From Synechococcus sp. CB0101 (lineage in GTDB: Bacteria > Cyanobacteriota > Cyanobacteriia > PCC-6307 > Cyanobiaceae): DNA of 64,000 bases. The stretch's first letter is position 1. Every line of letters begins with the position of its first letter. This document shows, in pieces, positions 42,712 to 49,149 of the stretch. A program made the translations under genes and the position numbers. The notes beneath the pieces are model-generated. The model had not been told where the DNA came from. It saw only the letters and a list, made by a program, of their open reading frames with translations, and made no database searches. Location: contig NZ_CP039373.1 of the NCBI RefSeq assembly GCF_000179235.2, forward strand, positions 62,032-126,031, read 5' to 3'.

Positions 42712-43764
42712 ATGGCTTTACATCAGTTCGATCTCCATTGCGTCAGCGCTGATTTGCCCTCGTTGGCCTGTGGGTTGATCGCGGCCGATCAGCAGTTGCG
42801 GGGGCCGCTGCATGTTCTGGATTTAAGTGGCGAACAGTGGTTGGATCCGGCTATCCCAGCTGGCTCACTGCGGGCGTATGCGGCGGTTCCTTACGCCCTG
42901 AATCTCTGGCAGGACCTACAGCCGCGCCTGGATGCTTGGTTGCAGTTGCTGCAGCTGCAGCAACTGGAGCCGCTGCTGGTTCCTCCCCTACCTGGGGTCG
43001 ACATGCTCTTGCGCTGTTTGGCCTTGGCGGAGGCGCTGGATGAGGCCCTCAGCCAGGAGCGCCCGCTCACCGTGCTGCTCCCCGCCCCCGGAGAAGCTCT
43101 GGCGTTGCTGGAGCTGGCCCGCACCGGTCCCGCTCTGGTGGAGTCGTTGCTGGAACCCCTGCTGACCTGGTGGGATCAAACCCGCCAGAGCCTTGCCAGC
43201 CTCGAGCTGGTGTTGCGTTTGAAGTTGCCGTCTTCAGAGAGCCTGCGGCTCGATCCGCGCTGGCGTCAGCGCCTCGAGCGGATGGCGGAGTTGCTGGCAC
43301 CCCAGGCGCCCTGGCAGCTCAGCCTGGTGCTGGAGTGCAGCGATCCCCAAGCTCGGATGTTGCGCCAACGCTTCTGCAGCATCAGCCTGCGAGGTTTGCT
43401 GCCCAGTCGGGTCGGATTGCATGGCATGGCGGCTGCAGCCGTCGTGGACCATCCCCCCAGCTGGTGGCTTCAGGATCTGCAGGCCATGGTTGTGCCGGCA
43501 GCACCAGAGGCGTCGGCGTTGGAGGGTTTCCTCAAGCAGCGTCCCTGTGAAGCGCGTGCACACCTCGATCCGGAGGGCGGCCGTTGGCTGGTGCCGATGC
43601 CAGGGGTCGAGAAAGATCAGCTCGACGTTCAGCAAATCGGCACCGAGATGGTGCTGATGAGCGCTGGGCAACGTTGTGTGATCAGCCTTCCGGAGAGCTT
43701 CAAGGGGCAGCAGTGCTCAGGTGCTCGGTTGGAGCAGGGATGGCTGGAGCTCCGCTTCGGCTGA
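42712..43764 (+). CDS. ArsA-like protein without an N-terminal P-loop, with HSP20-like C-terminus
   Basis: A 350-residue soluble protein. The last 65 residues (WLVPMPGVEKDQLDVQQIGTEMVLMSAGQRCVISLP) match the HSP20/ArsA_HSP20-like domain found at the end of cyanobacterial ArsA/Get3 homologues. The middle resembles ArsA (PLPGVDMLLRCLALAEALDEA, VLLPAPGEALALLEL, EALALLELARTGPALVESLLEPLL). The N-terminus (DLHCVSADLPSLACGLIAAD) has no GKGGVGKT-type P-loop, so ATP hydrolysis is unlikely. Start ATG 42712. It is divergent from the P-ATPase operon. Possibly a membrane-protein or metal chaperone relic; this is inference. Confidence 0.7.
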   Translation: MALHQFDLHCVSADLPSLACGLIAADQQLRGPLHVLDLSGEQWLDPAIPAGSLRAYAAVPYALNLWQDLQPRLDAWLQLLQLQQLEPLLVPPLPGVDMLLRCLALAEALDEALSQERPLTVLLPAPGEALALLELARTGPALVESLLEPLLTWWDQTRQSLASLELVLRLKLPSSESLRLDPRWRQRLERMAELLAPQAPWQLSLVLECSDPQARMLRQRFCSISLRGLLPSRVGLHGMAAAAVVDHPPSWWLQDLQAMVVPAAPEASALEGFLKQRPCEARAHLDPEGGRWLVPMPGVEKDQLDVQQIGTEMVLMSAGQRCVISLPESFKGQQCSGARLEQGWLELRFG

Positions 43765-44208
43765 GTCGCCTTGTTCAGGCTTGGGGGCAGGACGCCAACC
43801 CAGCCACCAGGCCAACAGAAAAAACGGCGTGCCGGGAAGGATGGGCAAGGCCCAACCGGCTACAGCCAGAGCCATCAACACCTTGATCGACCCCTGGCGG
43901 GTTTGTCCCAACCAGCGATCCATCGCTGTGAGCGGGAGGGCCGGTCCATGCAGATCCGGTGCCACTACGGCCGCATGAACCAGGCCGGCCACCAAGGCCG
44001 GACAGAGACGTTGCTCCTCGTGGCAGGTGACCACCAAGCCGTGCCGATGGGCGGAAGCCCTGACCAACCCGCTGGGTTCCAGCTCCTGCAGGGCGGTTTG
44101 GATCAGCAGCAGCCGCTCGGCGCTCAGGGGAGCCGCAGAATCAAACCGGAGCCGGTGGGGCAGCTGATGGCGAATGGTCAGCACCCCATCGGTCCGGATT
44201 GAGCTCAC
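43717..44208 (-). CDS. HMA-like domain plus membrane hairpin protein, second copy
   Basis: A 163-residue relative of 39230-39751. The N-terminal HMA-like part is LTIRHQLPHRLRFDSAAPLS and AHRHGLVVTC. A later helix pair (VLMALAVAGWALPILPGTPFFLLAWWLGW) resembles DUF454-type hairpins, with the LPGTPFFLLA signature. The tail is polar and acidic. Its start overlaps the stop of the second DUF5132-like gene by 4 bases, and its 3' end overlaps the ArsA-like gene convergently by 48 bases. Confidence 0.7.
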   Translation of the reverse strand: MSSIRTDGVLTIRHQLPHRLRFDSAAPLSAERLLLIQTALQELEPSGLVRASAHRHGLVVTCHEEQRLCPALVAGLVHAAVVAPDLHGPALPLTAMDRWLGQTRQGSIKVLMALAVAGWALPILPGTPFFLLAWWLGWRPAPKPEQGDSAEAELQPSLLQPST

Positions 44209-44495
44209 TTCGTGCTGGTGCGGGATTGAGCCAGGTCGGCCTTGGCTTCGGCCAGAACGTCGGTGAAGCTTTCGCCCACTTCGGCCAGGCCACGGCTGAT
44301 CCCCTTCACGGCGCCGGAGGTTTTATCGGCCACCACCAGGCCGATCTTCAGACCCTGCTTGGTGATGGAGCGGCCGGTGCCGCTCACCGCACCGGTGATC
44401 TTGCTGTCTTTGCCGGCCACGGCGGCAACCACCGGAGCCAGGGCCATCAGGCCCGCGCCCAAGCCAAAGGCCAGCAGAGTTTCCAGCTCGAGCAT
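44205..44495 (-). CDS. DUF5132-like small membrane protein, second copy
   Basis: A 96-residue paralogue of 42261-42590: MLELETLLAFGLGAGLMALA, then a Gly-rich helix (SITKQGLKIGLVVADKTSGAV) and the amphipathic GLAEVGESFTDVLAEAKADLAQ. The two copies share the start (M-x-E-x-ET-LAFG-GA) and the ES-x-x-D-x-x-AEAK segment. It is coupled by ATGA to the second HMA-like/hairpin gene, so the DUF5132-like plus HMA-hairpin pairing occurs twice in the cluster. Confidence 0.72.
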   Translation of the reverse strand: MLELETLLAFGLGAGLMALAPVVAAVAGKDSKITGAVSGTGRSITKQGLKIGLVVADKTSGAVKGISRGLAEVGESFTDVLAEAKADLAQSRTSTK

Positions 44496-44613
44496 GACGA
44501 ACCAAAGAAGGCACTTGGGCGAAATTTAACGCCCGTGCCTTGAAGATGCCCCCCAATCGCCTCAGCTTGAGCAGCATGGTGTGTGCTCAATGACAACGAT
44601 GGGGGAGGCGTCC

Positions 44614-45522
44614 ATGAGCTCAGCCCAGCTTCAGCTCATGCATGCCACAAACCAGCGGCTGCGCCTCCGCTACAGCGAGCTGATGCCGGACGCCGCGCTG
44701 GAGGCATTGATCGCTGCGCTGTGGGGCCAGCCGTGGGTGCATGCGTTGCAGCAGAGGAGGGCTAGCCGAAGCCTGGTGCTGGAGCTCGAGCCGGGGTGTA
44801 CGCCGGTGCGATGGCATCTCGCTCTGGCTGATCTGGGCTGTGGCTTGGTCGATCGGCGCCGCACCGAGGCGCCGATCGATTCACCTTGGGTGCGAATGGT
44901 GCGCCAGATGGGCGGCAACATCATGGGAGCGGCTGTTGGCCAGGTGCTGCTGGGTGGCGGCGGCGCTGCGCTGGGTGCGTGGTTGTTGGGAGCACGCGGA
45001 GCCGTGATGGGTGGTGCCTGCGGCGCCTTGTTGGGTTCGGTGGTGGGTTCTGTGGCCGGTGGTGAGCTGGCCGATGGCGATAGCCCCTTGCGCAAGGGTG
45101 ATTTGGGTTCGGTCTCGATGCGCAAGCTCGGAGGAAAACTGGGGGAAGAGGCGGGTTGGAGCACCGGGGCCGCCATTGGTGCCGCCCTGGCGGGCCCAGC
45201 TGGTGCCGTGGCAGGTATGACGCTGGGTTCGATGGTGGCCGGCCAGGCGGTGGAAGATCTGATCGCCAGCCATGGGCGCGACCGCCAGGTGGGCCGCGTC
45301 AGTTGGCTGGTGCGGCTTGGGGAAGATCAAGCCGGTGAGCGGGCCAGCGAGGCCCTGCTGGGAGGGCTCGGGCGCGGCCTCAGTGGTGGGCAGGAGTGGG
45401 GGGCGCAACTCGGCACCCGTCTGGGTGGATCCCTCGGCCGCAAGATCGATTGGGCCAGCAGTTGGAGTCGTCACCAGCTGGTGAGTCGAATCAAGCCCCG
45501 TGTTGCACCCCCAGCCAGTTGA
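44614..45522 (+). CDS. HMA-like domain protein with a glycine-zipper membrane region
   Basis: A 302-residue protein. The N-terminus (MHATNQRLRLRYSELMPDAA, SRSLVLELEPG) has the same HMA-like rhythm as its neighbours and no CxxC. From about residue 105 it is dominated by Gly/Ala-rich helices with GxxxG spacing (GGNIMGAAVGQVLLGGGGAA, GAVMGGACGALLGSVVGSVAGG, GAAIGAALAGPAGAVAGMTLGS), then LGGLGRGLSGGQEWGAQLGTRLGG. Glycine zippers assemble or span membranes. GGGGGAGG at 44601-44608 supports the ATG at 44614. Function is unknown. Confidence 0.68.
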   Translation: MSSAQLQLMHATNQRLRLRYSELMPDAALEALIAALWGQPWVHALQQRRASRSLVLELEPGCTPVRWHLALADLGCGLVDRRRTEAPIDSPWVRMVRQMGGNIMGAAVGQVLLGGGGAALGAWLLGARGAVMGGACGALLGSVVGSVAGGELADGDSPLRKGDLGSVSMRKLGGKLGEEAGWSTGAAIGAALAGPAGAVAGMTLGSMVAGQAVEDLIASHGRDRQVGRVSWLVRLGEDQAGERASEALLGGLGRGLSGGQEWGAQLGTRLGGSLGRKIDWASSWSRHQLVSRIKPRVAPPAS

Positions 45523-46108
45523 TCCCCAGGTTGTGCAGCTCAAAGCAGGCGGCGTGAACCTCCAGTTGGCCGCCCTTGATGCGCTCGCGCAGCAGAACAC
45601 TGCTGTTAATCAGTTCGCGTGCGGTGACCTCAGCGTGTAGCGCGTAGGCATGGACGAGATCGGAGGCCGGTTCAAAGGTCAGCCCGGCTCCTTTGAGGCC
45701 ATTGCGGATGTGGCCCACGTGGTCCATGAGGGTTGGGGTGAGCAGATGCTCCGGTGTGCAGGCGGCGCCGACAGCGCCACAGCCGACGTGACTCATCACC
45801 AGCACCACCGGCACCTGAAGGGCCTCCACCGCGTATTCCACCGACGCCAACGTTCCCGGGGTGGAGGAATTGCCGGCATTGCGGATCACAAACAGATCAC
45901 CGAATCCGCTGTCGAAGATCAGCTCCACGGCCACGCGTGAATCCGAGCAGGTGAGCACCGCGGCATGGGGCGCCTGACCTTGTTCCAGCTCATGCAGGCG
46001 GGCTTCCGTGGCGTGCGGGTGGATTGACTCCGCCTGTTGAAAGCGTTGGTGCCCCTCCTGCAGTTCACGGATGACCTGGGCTGGTGTGGGGGTGGAGTTC
46101 TGGGTCAC
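45491..46108 (-). CDS. Beta-class carbonic anhydrase
   Basis: A 205-residue zinc enzyme interconverting CO2 and bicarbonate. Metal ligands are in VLTCSDSRVAVELIF (Cys and Asp) and MSHVGCGAVGAA (His and Cys), with NAGNSSTPGTLASVEYAVEAL between them. The order and spacing are canonical. There is no signal peptide with the GTG start at 46108; the longer in-frame start at 46183 would add 25 residues and would also overlap the divergent DUF1345 gene. It is not an obvious carboxysomal protein. Its 3' end overlaps the glycine-zipper gene by 32 bases, convergently. Confidence 0.9.
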   Translation of the reverse strand: MTQNSTPTPAQVIRELQEGHQRFQQAESIHPHATEARLHELEQGQAPHAAVLTCSDSRVAVELIFDSGFGDLFVIRNAGNSSTPGTLASVEYAVEALQVPVVLVMSHVGCGAVGAACTPEHLLTPTLMDHVGHIRNGLKGAGLTFEPASDLVHAYALHAEVTARELINSSVLLRERIKGGQLEVHAACFELHNLGINWLGVQHGA

Positions 46109-46170
46109 GTGCGTTCGGCTGGCATGGCTCTGAATTGTGGTTAGTGTGCCGCTGCAAGGCCTTTCGTGCT

Positions 46171-46842
46171 GTGAGCCGAACACATCCAGCCTGTTTTAGG
46201 GATGGCAGCCGCTTTGTCATGGCGCTGTTGGTCGGCACCGTGGTGAGTGTTGCGCTCTCCAAGGCGCTGCGGCTTCAAGAAGCGTTTCCAGTTGGATTCC
46301 TGGCCGCCATTGTGTTCGATCAAACGCGCTTTTTTCTGGAAGCGTTTCGGATTAACGCCGAGCAGACCCGTGAGATTTTTGGGCGTTGGCTGCCCAGCCG
46401 TGCGCTGTTGTTGGAGCGCACGGTGATTTTCACCTTCATCAGCGTTGGTTTGCTGAGCCTGTGTGTGCGTGATGTGCATAATCCCACTTCAACGCTCCCC
46501 CAGGACTGGCGCACGTTTATTTATTTCGCGGCACTGTTTGCTGTGTGGCTGCAGATGCACAATGGTTTTAGCATCTATTACGCCAAGAAATATTTCAAGC
46601 TCAACCCGGCTCCTGCTGCGGATGGTCCCGACCCCCAGGGCTTCGTCTTTGCGGGCTCGGATGAGCCGGAGTTCACCGACTTCCTTTATGTCTCCTATGC
46701 CGTGGGGCTCACCTACGCCATGAGTGATACCAACCTGGAAGACAGCTCGACCCGGCGAGTCGTGCTCTTTCACTCGGTGGTGAGCTTTCTCTTCTATTCC
46801 ACGGTGATTTCAGCGGTGATCAATCTGTTCACCTCGGGTTGA
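46171..46842 (+). CDS. DUF1345 family membrane protein, second copy
   Basis: A 223-residue paralogue of 36516-37187. Matching segments include HPACFRDGSRFVMALLVGTVV, ERTVIFTFISVGLLSLCVRDV, FFAALF-like IYFAALFAVWLQMHNGFSIYYAKKYF, DEPEFTDFLYVSYAVGLTYAMSDTNLED and VVSFLFYSTVISAVINLF. GTG at 46171 gives the same length and N-terminal alignment as the first copy. Function is unknown. The two copies bracket the P-ATPase/HMA-like cluster. Confidence 0.82.
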   Translation: MSRTHPACFRDGSRFVMALLVGTVVSVALSKALRLQEAFPVGFLAAIVFDQTRFFLEAFRINAEQTREIFGRWLPSRALLLERTVIFTFISVGLLSLCVRDVHNPTSTLPQDWRTFIYFAALFAVWLQMHNGFSIYYAKKYFKLNPAPAADGPDPQGFVFAGSDEPEFTDFLYVSYAVGLTYAMSDTNLEDSSTRRVVLFHSVVSFLFYSTVISAVINLFTSG

Positions 46843-46845
46843 AGC

Positions 46846-47013
46846 TCAGATCCCCAGCGACCGCAGCCAGGCTCCGATGCCGCTGTGGGTCATGGGCACC
46901 TCCATGTTGCGATCGAGGAACCACAAGTAGCCAGCCGCCGCATTGAGGGCCAGCACCAGCGCCCACACGCGCCAGCCTTCAGGGAGTTTCATCGCGCTCG
47001 GCTTGTCGTTCAT
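46846..47013 (-). CDS. Small single-pass membrane protein
   Basis: A 55-residue protein from MNDKPSAMKLPEGWRVWALV, with one helix (VWALVLALNAAAGYLWFL) and a polar C-terminus (DRNMEVPMTHSGIGAWLRSLGI). The ATG at 47013 is chosen because the preceding 35 codons are basic and unlike a protein start. It ends 3 bases after the convergent DUF1345 gene. No family was recognised. Confidence 0.6.
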   Translation of the reverse strand: MNDKPSAMKLPEGWRVWALVLALNAAAGYLWFLDRNMEVPMTHSGIGAWLRSLGI

Positions 47014-47208
47014 CGGCGGCAACGTTAAGAAATCCTTGCTTTTGCGGCCTGGGCCTGCCATTGGTAGCCGCGTGAACTTCAGCCATGCTCGCCGAGCCGC
47101 AGAGTGTGCTCGTAGCAACCGCTACCAAAACGTTCACCTCGCCCCGGCGAGGCGCAGTTCGATCCAGGCCATGGAACGGGGACCTGGACTTGCCTGTGAA
47201 CACCGACC

Positions 47209-47310
47209 ATGACTCTCACCTACCGCGGCCAGAAGTACGAGCAGAACAAGCAGGCTGCTCCCCAGCAGCACACTGCTCTGCAGTACCGCGGCGTTCGCTA
47301 CCAAAAGTGA
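47209..47310 (+). CDS. DUF4278 micro-protein
   Basis: A 33-residue protein, MTLTYRGQKYEQNKQAAPQQ followed by HTALQYRGVRYQK. Both ends carry the (Y)RGxxY motif that defines DUF4278, a family almost restricted to cyanobacteria. It is basic and Gln-rich, of unknown function. A strong terminator follows 20 bases after the stop, supporting that it is expressed as its own short transcript. Confidence 0.82.
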   Translation: MTLTYRGQKYEQNKQAAPQQHTALQYRGVRYQK

Positions 47311-47330
47311 TCGCCACCTAGTGGAACTTC

Positions 47331-47356
47331 AAAAGCCCCGCCAAAGCGGGGCTTTT
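47331..47356 (+). terminator. Rho-independent terminator after the DUF4278 gene
   Basis: AAAAGCCCCG (47331-47340) pairs with CGGGGCTTTT (47347-47356), giving a GC stem with flanking A and T runs, TTTTTT on the plus strand. It can act in both directions, also for the convergent NTF2-like gene ending at 47377. Confidence 0.88.
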
Positions 47357-47376
47357 TTGTGTCTGCTCTGCTGGTC

Positions 47377-47814
47377 TCAGTCCACAAAGCGCTTGTACAG
47401 CCAGCGCACGAAGCCACCGATCACCGGCACGGGCGCAAACGTGGGACCCACGAAATCGAAATAGTCGCGGTGATCCACGATCAGCCCAGCGTCGTTGAAC
47501 AGCACGCGTGTGGTGCCGGGGTAGATGAATTCGATGCCTTTGATCTTGAGGCCCATCTCCCACTCCACAAAGGCGGTGTTGCCGTCCATCGCGATCGCCC
47601 CGGGCCTGAGAACCACGTCATCGCAGCGGCGTAGCAAGCCCTCCTGGGCGGCCAGGTAGGCGTTCAGTCCCTTCTGTTTCTGAGTGGGATCTTCGAACAC
47701 CACGTCGTCGCTGTAGGCCTGGCGCCATTGCTGTTCCGTGGGCGCGGGCGCTCCATAGGGCTTGGTGAACAGGGCGCGCAGCTGGGAGATGTCCACGATG
47801 TCGAGCGACGACAT
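47377..47814 (-). CDS. NTF2/SnoaL-like protein
   Basis: A 145-residue protein with the cone-shaped NTF2 fold pattern: LRALFTKPYGAPAPTEQQWRQAYSDDVVFEDPTQKQKG, LNAYLAAQEGLLRRC, MDGNTAFVEWEMGLKIKGIEF, PGTTRVLFNDAGLIVDHRDYFDF, ending in FVRWLYKRFVD. Such proteins may be small enzymes or ligand binders; nothing here fixes the substrate. It is divergent from an hli gene with a 55-base gap. Confidence 0.75.
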   Translation of the reverse strand: MSSLDIVDISQLRALFTKPYGAPAPTEQQWRQAYSDDVVFEDPTQKQKGLNAYLAAQEGLLRRCDDVVLRPGAIAMDGNTAFVEWEMGLKIKGIEFIYPGTTRVLFNDAGLIVDHRDYFDFVGPTFAPVPVIGGFVRWLYKRFVD

Positions 47815-47869
47815 TCATTGTGGCGCGCCTGTTCAGGGCATAGCCTCGCGGTCGCTCACCAGGTGATCT

Positions 47870-48085
47870 GTGGCCAAGCCCGACTATCTCTACGAACCAC
47901 ACGAAGCGTTTGGCGAGGGGTTGACCACCCGCCGGCCCTGGAACACCACAGCCTTGGCTGGAGTCGAGCGCTTGAACGGTCGCGTCGCGATGCTCGGGTT
48001 TGCGGCAGCCGTGGTGGGTGAGTGGATCACGGGCCATGGCCCAGCGGGGCAAGTGTTGGATCTGCTGCGCTGGTACCTCTCCTAA
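47870..48085 (+). CDS. High-light-inducible protein (Hli/Scp), copy 1
   Basis: A 71-residue thylakoid protein with one chlorophyll-binding helix: AGVERLNGRVAMLGFAAAVVGE, carrying the ExxNGRxAMxGF motif of the LHC superfamily. The N-terminus (KPDYLYEPHEAFGEGLTTRRPW) is polar. Start is GTG at 47870. Such proteins bind chlorophyll and carotenoid and protect photosystem II assembly under excess light. A hairpin terminator lies between it and the convergent hli pair. Confidence 0.9.
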   Translation: MAKPDYLYEPHEAFGEGLTTRRPWNTTALAGVERLNGRVAMLGFAAAVVGEWITGHGPAGQVLDLLRWYLS

Positions 48086-48091
48086 GCGCAA

Positions 48092-48120
48092 TAAAAAGCC
48101 CCAGGCTTTCGCCTGGGGCT
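48092..48120 (-). terminator. Bidirectional hairpin between hli genes
   Basis: AGCCCCAGGC (48097-48106), loop TTTC, GCCTGGGGCT (48111-48120). On the minus strand the stem is followed by a T-run (complement of the A-run at 48093-48097), so it best fits the end of the minus-strand hli pair. It may also stop transcripts of copy 1. Confidence 0.82.
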
Positions 48121-48148
48121 GATGAAACCGGATCAAGGTGCCGGTGCT

Positions 48149-48385
48149 TCAGAAGCAGAAGGGTAGGAACTGGGTCCGGCAGGCGGCATAGCCGTCCACC
48201 AGGGGACCGAGACCGATTTGGTGGGCGATACCCGCGCCTGTCAGCGCCTCGGTGAGGATGCCGATCACGATGCCGAGCATGGCAGCGCGGCCGTTGAACA
48301 GTTCAACGCGCTTCAGCTGTTCCATATGGATCTGCTGGGTGGCGCGATCCCAGTACCACTTCTCGTTGGCGGGGCTATTGGTCAT
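48149..48385 (-). CDS. High-light-inducible protein (Hli/Scp), copy 2
   Basis: A 78-residue protein: polar N-terminus NEKWYWDRATQQIHMEQLKR, then the chlorophyll-binding helix VELFNGRAAMLGIVIGILTEAL with E-x-x-NGR-AM, and a longer tail GLGPLVDGYAACRTQFLPFCF containing two Cys. It starts 4 bases after the stop of copy 3, so the two form one operon. The Cys-containing tail is unusual for short Hli proteins. Confidence 0.88.
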   Translation of the reverse strand: MTNSPANEKWYWDRATQQIHMEQLKRVELFNGRAAMLGIVIGILTEALTGAGIAHQIGLGPLVDGYAACRTQFLPFCF

Positions 48386-48389
48386 GGCT

Positions 48390-48533
48390 TCAGCCCAGGC
48401 CGATCTGGGAAAGGATGCCCTGGCCGGTGAGCAGCTCGGTGCCGAGGCCGATCACGAAGCCGAGCATGGCGAGACGGCCGTTCCAGGTTTCGGCAAAGCC
48501 GACGAAACCGAAGCGAGCATTGGAGTCGGACAT
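48390..48533 (-). CDS. High-light-inducible protein (Hli/Scp), copy 3
   Basis: A 47-residue protein, MSDSNARFGFVGFAETWNGR followed by LAMLGFVIGLGTELLTGQGI and LSQIGLG. The motif AETWNGRLAMLGF is a complete LHC-type helix. It is the first gene of the minus-strand hli pair. An inverted repeat lies 4 bases upstream of its ATG. Confidence 0.9.
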   Translation of the reverse strand: MSDSNARFGFVGFAETWNGRLAMLGFVIGLGTELLTGQGILSQIGLG

Positions 48534-48537
48534 GAGA

Positions 48538-48566
48538 CGTTACGGAACGTTTCAGCAACCGTAACG
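48538..48566. promoter_or_regulatory. Inverted repeat immediately upstream of the hli pair
   Basis: CGTTACGG (48538-48545) and CCGTAACG (48559-48566) are perfect 8-base inverted arms separated by 13 bases, ending 4 bases from the ATG of hli copy 3. GTTAC elements recall, but do not match, the tandem RpaB HLR1 box. It may be an operator or a 5'-UTR hairpin. Confidence 0.4.
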
Positions 48567-48713
48567 GATCGTGAACGATTTTGGGTCTGGGGTGGCCAAA
48601 GTCGTGTGAGCGGTTCAACACGCGCTCAAGGCGGCGCTGGGTCCTGGTGGCTCCCAGGGGTTCCCGCTGGACAGTGGATCGCGTGATCGCCGGCTAGAAG
48701 AGCGTTTTTGCGG

Positions 48714-48908
48714 ATGAGCCCGATTTTTCCCTGCAAGGGATGCGGCACGTTCATCGAGCGCTCAACCCAGCACTACCGGCGGGTGAAGGGTCAGGTGTTG
48801 TGTTCCACCTGCTCGGATGCGCGGCAGGCGGAAGCAGCCCAGGCGCGGCCGGGGCTCTGGCGCCGCTTGCTTCAGCGGGTCAGCCGGCGGCGCGAAGGCG
48901 CGTGCTGA
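48714..48908 (+). CDS. Small zinc-ribbon-like protein
   Basis: A 64-residue basic protein, MSPIFPCKGCGTFIERSTQH then VKGQVLCSTCSDARQ, with two CxxC pairs (PCKGC and LCSTC) 21 residues apart, as in zinc ribbons. The rest is Arg-rich (RPGLWRRLLQRVSRRREGAC). Function is unknown; nucleic-acid binding is plausible. Its 3' end overlaps a small minus-strand frame. Confidence 0.65.
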   Translation: MSPIFPCKGCGTFIERSTQHYRRVKGQVLCSTCSDARQAEAAQARPGLWRRLLQRVSRRREGAC

Positions 48909-49134
48909 TGCCAAGCCCCACTTCGATCGGCACGGTTCCGTCGGCTCGGAGGGCCTGCGGGGTGGATTGCAGGGTCTGCAGCAGTTGGACCCGCTGTTCG
49001 GGGCTCAGCTGGAGAAGCTCAGCGAGAGCGTGAGGGTCGATGCGCCCCAGGCGGGCGCGGGCGAGATCCGTCACGGGGGAGGCTCTACCACTGGTGATCA
49101 GGCGGCCGCTAGTCGCCACATCTGGTGGTGTCAT
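48880..49134 (-). CDS. Hypothetical small protein at the end of the nfr-like operon
   Basis: An 84-residue frame on the strand of the nfrB/nfrA/DUF4434-like genes, 15 bases after the last of them. It contains a plausible helical core (DLARARLGRIDPHALAELLQLSPEQRVQLLQTLQSTPQ). It overlaps the zinc-ribbon gene by 29 bases at the 3' ends. There is no recognised domain; the reading is supported mostly by position. Confidence 0.4.
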   Translation of the reverse strand: MTPPDVATSGRLITSGRASPVTDLARARLGRIDPHALAELLQLSPEQRVQLLQTLQSTPQALRADGTVPIEVGLGISTRLRAAG

Positions 49135-49149
49135 CCCTCGGTTTGGACA

